Assembly: GCA_963730325.1 (NCBI GenBank)
Contig: CAVSRC010000008.1
Location: forward strand, 186,001 to 250,000
Source: CAVSRC01 sp963730325
GTDB taxonomy: Bacteria; Pseudomonadota; Alphaproteobacteria; Rhizobiales; Kaistiaceae
Direction: 5' to 3'
DNA: 64,000 bases
The position numbers and the translations under genes were made by a program. The notes under the pieces were generated by a model that saw only the letters and a program-made list of their open reading frames with translations, had not been told where the DNA came from and searched no databases. Each line of letters opens with the position of its first letter. Position 1 is the first letter of the stretch. This document shows positions 56,871 to 64,000 of this stretch, piece by piece.

Positions 56871-58120
56871 CAGGCAACGACCTCCGCGGTATCGAGCACG
56901 GCGTGGAGCAGGACGTCGGCGCCGGCCGCCGCCCACTCCTGGGAGATGTCTTCCGCCTCGTTGTGCGACAGGCCGCCGACGCAGGGGCACATGACCATGG
57001 TCGCCGGCGCCACCTTCGCCGCCCAGCAGGCATCGTGACCGGCGCCGGAGACGATGTCGAGATGGGTGTAGCCGAGCCTCTCGGCGGCGGAGCGGACGCG
57101 GTCGACAAGCACGGGATCGAAGGTGACCGGATCGAAGTGGCCGACCACCTCGACCGCGCAACCGACGCCCAGCGGCTCGCAGATCTTCGCCGCCTCCGCC
57201 TCGATCGTCGCGCGCATGCGGTCGAGCTTGGCCTTGTCGACCGTGCGGATATCGACGGTGAAGGTCACCGTGCCGGGAAGCACGTTGCGCGAATTGGGCG
57301 AGAAGAACATCTGGCCGACGCCGCCCACGGCGTTCGGCTGATTGTCCATCGCTATCCGCTGCACCATTTCAAGGATGCGCGCCATGGCGAGCCCGGCATT
57401 GACGCGCATGTGCATCGGCGTGGAGCCGGTATGCGCCTCCTTGCCGGTCAGGGTGAACTCCAGCCACCACAGGCCCTGGCCGTGGGTGACGACGCCGATC
57501 TGCCGGTTCTCGGCTTCGAGGATCGGCCCCTGCTCGATGTGATACTCGAAATAGGCGTGCATCTTGCGCGCTCCGACGTCCTCGTCGCCGAGCTAGCCGA
57601 TGCGTTTCAGCTCGTCGCCGAAGGTCTTGCCGTCCGGGTCCTTGCGGCCATAGGCGTATTCGAGGGTGTGGACGCCGGCAAAGACGCCGGAGGCGAGCAT
57701 GGCGGGGGCGAAACGCGCGCCTTCCTCGTTGGTCCAGTTGGTGACGACGATCGGATGCTTCGTCTTGATGTCGAGATCGTTGAGCGTGCGCACGATCTCG
57801 AGGGCGGAGAGCACGCCGAGCACGCCGTCATAGCGGCCGCCGGTCGGCTGGGTATCGAGGTGCGAGCCGACATAGACCGGCAGGGCCTCGGGGTCGGTGC
57901 CGGCACGGGTGGCGAACATCGTCCCCATCTTGTCGACGCCCATGGCGAGCCCGGCCGCGTCGCACCACTTCCCGAACAGCGCCCGCCCCCTGGCATCGTC
58001 GTCGGTCAGCGTCTGGCGGTTGTTGCCGCCGGCCACGCCCGGCCCGATCTCGGCCATCTCGTGGATGGAGCCCCACAGGCGGTCGCTGTTGATCTTCAGG
58101 TTGTCGGTGGGTCCGGCCAT
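56870..58120 (-). pseudogene. Zn-dependent amidohydrolase (N-carbamoyl amino acid/beta-ureidopropionase type) with an in-frame amber codon
   Basis: The gene reads as one 416-codon frame broken by a TAG at 57593-57595. The N-terminal piece (MAGPTDNLKINSDRLWGSIH to GDELKRIG, 175 residues) contains VYVGSHLDTQPTGGRYDG and TNWTNEEGARFAP of the M20 metal site. The rest (LGDEDVGARKMHAYFEYHIE, then VTHGQGLWWLEFTLTGKEAH and IVSGAGHDACWAAKVAP) continues in frame. Homologues read IGY-x-G at the break, so TAG probably replaced a Tyr codon (TAC or TAT) by one base change. An ATG at 57562 could restart translation but would lack the N-terminal metal ligands. It may be a real pseudogene or a base error. Confidence 0.85.
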
Positions 58121-58131
58121 CGTGCTCTTTC

Positions 58132-58995
58132 TCAGATGTCCGTCAGCCGCGCATAGGTCTCCGGCCGGCGGTCCCTGAAGAACTGCCAAGTGTTGCGCAC
58201 TTCGCGGATCATGTCGAAGTCCATTTCGTGGACGAGGAGCTCGTCCTTGTCGCGACTGGCGATCGCCTCGATCTGGCCGCGCGGATTGACGAAATAGCTC
58301 TGGCCGTAGAACTCGCCGATGTTCCACGGCGCCTCGGTGCCGACCCGGTTGATGGCGCCGATGAAGACGCCGTTGGCCACGGCCGAGGCCGGCTGCTCGA
58401 GCTTCCACAGATATTCGGAGAGCCCGGCCACCGTCGCCGACGGGTTGACGATGTATTCGGCGCCGTTCAGCGCCAAGGCCCGCCAGCCCTCGGGGAAGTG
58501 GCGGTCGTAGCAGATATAGACGCCAAGCTTGCAATAGGCGGTCTGGAACACCGGCCAGCCGGACGAGCCGGGCTTGAAGAAGAACTTCTCCCAGAAGCCG
58601 CCGACATGCGGGATGTGGGTCTTGCGGTACTTGCCGAGATAGGTGCCGTCGGCATCGATGACCGCGGCGCAGTTGTAATAGACGCCGGTGATCTCCTCCT
58701 CGTAGATCGGGACGACGATCACCATCGCATGCTTCTTGGCGAGCTCCTGCATGAGCTTGACCGTCGGCCCGTCGGGAACGGATTCGGCGGCGCCGTACCA
58801 CTTGCCGTCCTGGCTCGGACAGAAATAGGGCTGGTTGAACACCTCCTGGAAGCAGAGCACCTGAACGCCCTGTTTGCCCGCCTCCTCGATCAGCGGCAGA
58901 TGGGCCGCGATCATCTTCTCCTTGATCTCGGCCGGCGACAGCGACGTGTCGCCCTTCAGGGACATCTGGATCAGCCCGCCTTTCAGTTTTGTCAT
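58132..58995 (-). CDS. Nitrilase-superfamily beta-ureidopropionase (N-carbamoyl-beta-alanine amidohydrolase)
   Basis: 287 residues. The carbon-nitrogen hydrolase triad is complete: Glu51 in VLCFQEVFNQPYF, Lys125 in GKYRKTHIPH and Cys162 in VYICYDRHFPEGWRAL. The sequence resembles the eukaryotic-type beta-alanine synthase, which hydrolyses N-carbamoyl-beta-alanine to beta-alanine, CO2 and ammonia. It sits immediately upstream of the amber-broken Zn hydrolase that would do the same reaction, so it can supply the step alone. Part of the pyrimidine operon. Confidence 0.9.
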   Translation of the reverse strand: MTKLKGGLIQMSLKGDTSLSPAEIKEKMIAAHLPLIEEAGKQGVQVLCFQEVFNQPYFCPSQDGKWYGAAESVPDGPTVKLMQELAKKHAMVIVVPIYEEEITGVYYNCAAVIDADGTYLGKYRKTHIPHVGGFWEKFFFKPGSSGWPVFQTAYCKLGVYICYDRHFPEGWRALALNGAEYIVNPSATVAGLSEYLWKLEQPASAVANGVFIGAINRVGTEAPWNIGEFYGQSYFVNPRGQIEAIASRDKDELLVHEMDFDMIREVRNTWQFFRDRRPETYARLTDI

Positions 58996-59054
58996 CTCGC
59001 CTCCGCTCCCCTCGTTCTTTCCAATGCCTCTCGTCGGCCCGCCACAACCTCATT

Positions 59055-59162
59055 CCTCATCCTGAGGCGCTTCGCGTAGCGAAGCCTCGAAGGATGGGCC
59101 ACTGGCGCCGTGCGCCGCCCTCGTCCTTCGAGGGCCGCTGCGCGGCCACCTCAGGATGAGGG
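59055..59162. repeat. Palindromic intergenic repeat pair
   Basis: CCTCATCCTGAGGCGC ... GCCTCGAAGGATGGG, then GTCCTTCGAGGGCCGC ... CACCTCAGGATGAGGG. Two copies of a rhizobial palindromic element face each other in the 203-bp gap between the dehydrogenase and the nitrilase-type enzyme. The same words occur inside the ligase gene (21848-21943). No gene lies here. Confidence 0.85.
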
Positions 59163-59198
59163 CGAATGAGTTGCGGCGTCAAAGCCATTGCCTGTCTC

Positions 59199-60695
<1,497 letters not shown>

Positions 60696-60760
60696 GACGG
60701 GCCTTTCCCCCAGGTTCGTCAGACGGAAGCAAAAATGAGCAGGCTAAACAAATGCCCCGG

Positions 60761-62086
60761 CTATTCCAGCCCTTTGAGGATGCCCTCCAGGGTATCGAAC
60801 AACTGGTCGATTTCGGAATCCGAGATGATCAGCGGCGGCGACAGGGCGATGATGTCGCCGGTGGTGCGGATCAGAAGTCCCTTCTCGAAGGCTTCGATGA
60901 AGGCGGTGAAGGCGCGCTTGGTGGGCGCGCCGGGGATCGACTCCAGCTCGATGGCGCCGACCAGGCCGCAATTGCGGATGTCGATGACGTGCGGCAGCTC
61001 CTTGAGCGCATGCAGGCGGTCGGCCCAATGATCGGCAAGCTCGGCGCCGCGGCTGAGCAGCCCCTCCTCCTCATAGGTGTCGAGGGTGGCGATGCCGGCG
61101 GCGCTGGCCACCGGATTGCCGGAATAGGTGTAGCCGTGGAAGAACTCGATGAGATGCTCCGGGCCGTTCATGAAGGCCTCGTAGATCTCCTTCTTCACGA
61201 ACACCGCGCCCATCGGGATGGTGCCGTTGGTGACGCCCTTGGCGGTCAGCACGATATCCGGCACGACGCCGAAATAATCGATGGCGAAGGGCGCGCCGAG
61301 GCGGCCGAAGCCGGTGATGACCTCGTCGAAGATGAGCAGGATGCCGTGCTTGTCGCAGATGGCGCGCAGCTTCTCGAGATAGCCCTTGGGCGGAATGAGC
61401 ACGCCGGTTGAGCCGGCGACCGGCTCGACGATGACCGCGGCGATGGTCGAGGCATCGTGCAGAGTGACGAGGCGCTCAAGCTCGTCGGCGAACTCGGCGC
61501 CGTGCTCGGGCTGGCCGCGCGAGAAGGCGTTGCGGGCGGGATCGTGGGTGTGGCGGATATGGTCGACGCCGGTCAACAGCGTGCCGAACATCTTGCGATT
61601 GCCGACGATGCCGCCGACCGAGATGCCGCCGAAATTGACGCCGTGATAGCCGCGCTCGCGGCCGATCAGGCGGAAGCGCGAGCCCTGGCCGATGACGCGC
61701 TGATAGGCGAGCGCGATCTTGAGCCCGGTCTCGACCGACTCCGAACCGGAATTGGTGAAGAAGACGTGGTCGATGCCGGGCGGCATGTGGGTGACCAGCC
61801 GCGCCGCCAGCTCGAAGACCTTGGGGTGGCCCATCTGGAAGGCCGGGGCGTAATCGAGCTCGCGGACCTGGTTTGCGACCGCCTCGACAATCTTCGGCCG
61901 GCTGTGGCCGGCATTGACACACCACAGGCCGGCGGTGCCGTCCATCACCTTGCGCCCGTCGGCGGCGCGATAGTACATGCCCTCCGCGCCGACCAGCATG
62001 CGCGGCGCCTTCTTGAACTGCCGGTTCGCGCTGAACGGCATCCAGAAGGCTTCGAGATTGTTGGTAGAATACTGAGTGCGCGCCAC
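60761..62086 (-). CDS. Class III aminotransferase, probably beta-alanine:pyruvate transaminase
   Basis: 441 residues. PLP enzyme with FWMPFSANRQFKKAPRMLVG, GLWCVNAGHSRPKIVEAV, FFTNSGSESVETGLKIALAY, GRERGYHGVNFGGISVGG, LIFDEVITGFGRLG and the PLP lysine in LTAKGVTNGTIPMGAV, then TYSGNPVASAAG. This is the omega-amino acid:pyruvate aminotransferase type. In this operon it should convert beta-alanine (or 3-aminoisobutyrate) to the semialdehyde used by MmsA. First gene of the operon, with the RutR-type operator about 120 bp upstream. Confidence 0.88.
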   Translation of the reverse strand: MARTQYSTNNLEAFWMPFSANRQFKKAPRMLVGAEGMYYRAADGRKVMDGTAGLWCVNAGHSRPKIVEAVANQVRELDYAPAFQMGHPKVFELAARLVTHMPPGIDHVFFTNSGSESVETGLKIALAYQRVIGQGSRFRLIGRERGYHGVNFGGISVGGIVGNRKMFGTLLTGVDHIRHTHDPARNAFSRGQPEHGAEFADELERLVTLHDASTIAAVIVEPVAGSTGVLIPPKGYLEKLRAICDKHGILLIFDEVITGFGRLGAPFAIDYFGVVPDIVLTAKGVTNGTIPMGAVFVKKEIYEAFMNGPEHLIEFFHGYTYSGNPVASAAGIATLDTYEEEGLLSRGAELADHWADRLHALKELPHVIDIRNCGLVGAIELESIPGAPTKRAFTAFIEAFEKGLLIRTTGDIIALSPPLIISDSEIDQLFDTLEGILKGLE

Positions 62087-62206
62087 GACTTTCCCTCCGG
62101 CGCCATATCCTCCCAGTCTCGCAAAATGGCGTCGGTCAGGCCTGACTGGAACCTGCGCTGATTGCGCCGGTGGGCCTTTTCCTCTAGGAGAAGACGGCGT
62201 GATTTC

Positions 62207-62222
62207 CTGACCATTTGGTCAA
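62207..62222. promoter_or_regulatory. RutR-type operator in the divergent promoter region
   Basis: CTGACCATTTGGTCAA matches the RutR consensus TTGACCA-NN-TGGTCAA at every specified position except the first. It lies in the 266-bp gap between the divergent aminotransferase and TetR-family genes, as expected for control of both. The rest of the gap has no other recognised element. Confidence 0.85.
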
Positions 62223-62352
62223 GGGAACGTTAGTCAGTTTCACAAGACCGCTCAAGAGGGCAGTTGGTCGTCGCGACCGCCGGATCGATGAGGCGCACCG
62301 TTTGCCGACCCGTGATCTTTCCCCCCTTCGCCAGCCACGCCACAACGCCTCG

Positions 62353-63003
62353 ATGAGCCCCGCCGACAGCGCCCGGGCGCGGCGCACGCGCAAGCGCACG
62401 CGCATCCAGGAGGAAAACGAGGAGCGCATCCTCAACGCGGCGCTGGAGGTGTTCTCCACCTACGGCTTCCGCGGCGCCACGGTCGACCAGATCGCGGCGC
62501 TGGCGAAGATGACCAAGCCAAACCTGCTCTACTATTTCCGGCGCAAGCAGGACATCTACCGGGCGGTGCTGAACCGCACGCTGGAAATGTGGCTGATGCC
62601 GCTGGAGGCGCTCTCCAGCGATGGCGACCCGGCGGCGGAGATCGCCGCCTATATCGACCGCAAGCTGGAGATGTCGCGCGACCGGCCGAAGGAATCGCGC
62701 CTGTTCGCCATGGAGATCATCCAGGGCGCGCCGATGCTCGGCGACGTGCTCAGCGGCCGGCTGAAGAAGCTGTTCGACGAGAAGACTGCGGTCATTCGCC
62801 GCTGGATCGCGGAGGGGCGGCTGACGCCGGTCGACCCGCACCATCTCGTCTTCATGATCTGGGCGACCACCCAGCATTATGCCGACTTCGAGGTGCAGAT
62901 CCGCGCGCTTCTCGGCGATGCCATCGACCGGCCGGACCATTTCACCCACGCCAGGGCGACGCTCGAGCAGGTCTTTCTCGCCGGTTTGACGCCGCGCGGC
63001 TAG
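62353..63003 (+). CDS. rutR: RutR-like TetR-family pyrimidine-responsive regulator
   Basis: 216 residues. TetR-type helix-turn-helix (EERILNAALEVFSTYGFRGA, TVDQIAALAKMTKPNLLYYF) and an all-helical ligand domain resembling RutR (MWLMPLEALSSDGDPAAEIA, RLFAMEIIQGAPMLGDVLSG, HLVFMIWATTQHYADFEVQI). RutR binds uracil or thymine and then releases its operator. The near-perfect RutR box upstream and the pyrimidine operon on the other side support the name, though the genome could hold other RutR paralogues. The long basic N-terminus (ARARRTRKRTRIQEENEER) is typical. Confidence 0.88.
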   Translation: MSPADSARARRTRKRTRIQEENEERILNAALEVFSTYGFRGATVDQIAALAKMTKPNLLYYFRRKQDIYRAVLNRTLEMWLMPLEALSSDGDPAAEIAAYIDRKLEMSRDRPKESRLFAMEIIQGAPMLGDVLSGRLKKLFDEKTAVIRRWIAEGRLTPVDPHHLVFMIWATTQHYADFEVQIRALLGDAIDRPDHFTHARATLEQVFLAGLTPRG

Positions 63004-64000
63004 TTCGGTGCCGGAGCGCCGGCGGCCGGCTCCCCCGAGACGGCGGCCGGTTCGGCGACCGGCTTCTCCTCGGCGGCGGCGGGCGTGACGATCGCGAAGG
63101 ACGGGCGCAGCGATTCCTGCTTCTTGCGCGCTTTCGACAGGTCGAACATCTCGGCGTAGTAGGCGGGCCCGACCATGCGCACGTGGCTGGCCGGCGCATC
63201 GGCCAGCGCCACCCGCGGCGCCACCGGCTTGACGGTGAAATCGCCGGCGATATTGGCGAGCGTTTCGGGATCCTCGGAGAACGGCCGGCGGATCTGCGGC
63301 ACCGGCAGGGGCTTGCGCCGCGCCGCGGCAACCTTGCTGCTGCGCGGCGGCGGCAGCAGTGCGCTGTAGCGCGCGGCCAGCGCCGACAGCCCGGCATGAA
63401 GCTCGGCGGCGCAGGCCGGGGCGTAGGACTGGCGATAGGCGAAGGCATAGGGCTGGTCGCCGTAACGCTGGCCGGAGAGCGTGGTGGCGTCGGCGACGTC
63501 GTCGCTGCGCGACTGGACGAACAGCTCGGCCTGGCCATCCTGGGCATACATGGACTGGCAGACGGCGGCATCGGTATCGAAGCGGCTGCGCGACGCCTGG
63601 AACTCGATGGGGAAATAGTAGCCGTCGCAGAGGCGCACGCAGAGCGTTCGCGTGCCGCCGGCCGACGGCACACCGCAGTTGGCGCGGGAAAGCGCATCGC
63701 GCAGGCGGGCGACCTCGGCCTCGGGCGAGGAATTGAAGAAATAGAAATCGTTGCCGCGCATCTGGCTGAGCTGCCGGCTGAGCCGGTTCACCTCGGCCAT
63801 GATCGCCGGACACTGGCGGCTCGGACGCGGACCGAAGAACAGGAAGCCGCCGCTGCAACCGTTGCGCCGCGCGGCCTGCTGCGCCTGCGCCAGTTTGCGG
63901 CCGATCTCGTCCATCTGGACCATCTGGCGGCCGCTGACGCCGCCGCCGGCGCCGCCGGCGCGCTCGACAGCGCCGAGATATTGCGCCTGCAAACGGTCGC
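63000..64000 (-). CDS. DUF2865 protein, C-terminal part (5' end outside window)
   Basis: About 333 residues are visible; the true start is beyond 64000, since the frame stays open to the edge. A Gln/Ala-rich helical region (MDEIGRKLAQAQQAARRNGC) is followed by the DUF2865 core with RTLCVRLCDGYYFPIEFQAS, FDTDAAVCQSMYAQDGQAEL and APACAAELHAGLSAL. The C-terminal region is Pro/Ala-rich and disordered. DUF2865 proteins are envelope-associated proteins of unknown role in Rhizobiales. The stop overlaps the regulator stop from the other strand. Confidence 0.8.
   Translation of the reverse strand, partial: DRLQAQYLGAVERAGGAGGGVSGRQMVQMDEIGRKLAQAQQAARRNGCSGGFLFFGPRPSRQCPAIMAEVNRLSRQLSQMRGNDFYFFNSSPEAEVARLRDALSRANCGVPSAGGTRTLCVRLCDGYYFPIEFQASRSRFDTDAAVCQSMYAQDGQAELFVQSRSDDVADATTLSGQRYGDQPYAFAYRQSYAPACAAELHAGLSALAARYSALLPPPRSSKVAAARRKPLPVPQIRRPFSEDPETLANIAGDFTVKPVAPRVALADAPASHVRMVGPAYYAEMFDLSKARKKQESLRPSFAIVTPAAAEEKPVAEPAAVSGEPAAGAPAPN

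Noticed and set aside
54780..57038. Long plus-strand open frame opposite the ATPase, hydA and SnoaL genes
   Set aside because: It runs through three recognised minus-strand genes and is explained by the high third-position GC of the opposite strand.
57593..57595. TAG as recoded pyrrolysine or suppressed codon
   Set aside because: No pyl genes or suppressor tRNA are visible and family members have Tyr there; a point mutation or base error is simpler.

Overview
This 64-kb window is GC-rich chromosomal DNA from an alphaproteobacterium, most likely of the order Hyphomicrobiales (Rhizobiales). The lineage call rests on a GcrA cell-cycle regulator, a PodJ-like polarity protein, a SAM-II riboswitch ahead of metZ, a double-length dCTP deaminase, the ligase-associated DNA repair gene set, class I lysyl-tRNA synthetase and a DUF2865 protein. 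No rRNA, tRNA, CRISPR, phage or insertion-sequence genes were seen. It reads as core chromosome with rhizobial-type palindromic repeats, not as a genomic island.

Layout. 1-11.4 kb: partial glycosyltransferase, periplasmic binding protein, TerB protein, lysK, nuclease-like protein, S24-type regulator, the large podJ-like gene, and a TSUP permease with a TIGR02186 partner. 11.5-23.3 kb: the four ligase-associated DNA repair genes (pdeM, DEXH helicase, exonuclease, ATP-dependent ligase), scattered among a UvrD-type helicase and transporters. 23.5-33 kb: LysM repeat protein, dcd, SAM-II riboswitch-metZ, apaG, a kinase-like protein, an OmpA protein, and an argD-argF-hslO operon. 33.3-35.1 kb: gcrA behind a cluster of GANTC sites, then a single-heme cytochrome-like protein. 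35.2-43.1 kb: the phosphate regulon in the order phoR-pstSCAB-phoU-phoB, with a candidate Pho box before pstS and a divergent PPK2. 43.1-48.5 kb: a repeat-rich membrane protein, then cysD-cysNC and cysQ for sulfate activation. 48.6-50.4 kb: ald and a divergent Lrp-type regulator. 50.4-63 kb: a reductive pyrimidine catabolism locus under a divergent RutR-like regulator with a near-perfect operator.

How the genes work together. The pyrimidine locus covers uptake (ABC transporter), ring opening (dihydropyrimidinase), decarbamoylation (a nitrilase-type enzyme plus a Zn-dependent amidohydrolase broken by an amber codon), transamination and oxidation to an acyl-CoA. Dihydropyrimidine dehydrogenase is not in the window. 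The phosphate block combines sensing, uptake and polyphosphate metabolism. The repair module joins ligase, helicase, nuclease and phosphoesterase.

Integrity. Five genes carry frameshifts (TIGR02186 gene, DEXH helicase, exonuclease, LysM protein, cysNC) and one carries an in-frame amber codon. In four of the five, removing a single base restores a full-length family member. That is unusually many for a core region. It fits either uncorrected insertion errors in the assembly or real decay, and this must be settled before any loss of function is claimed.
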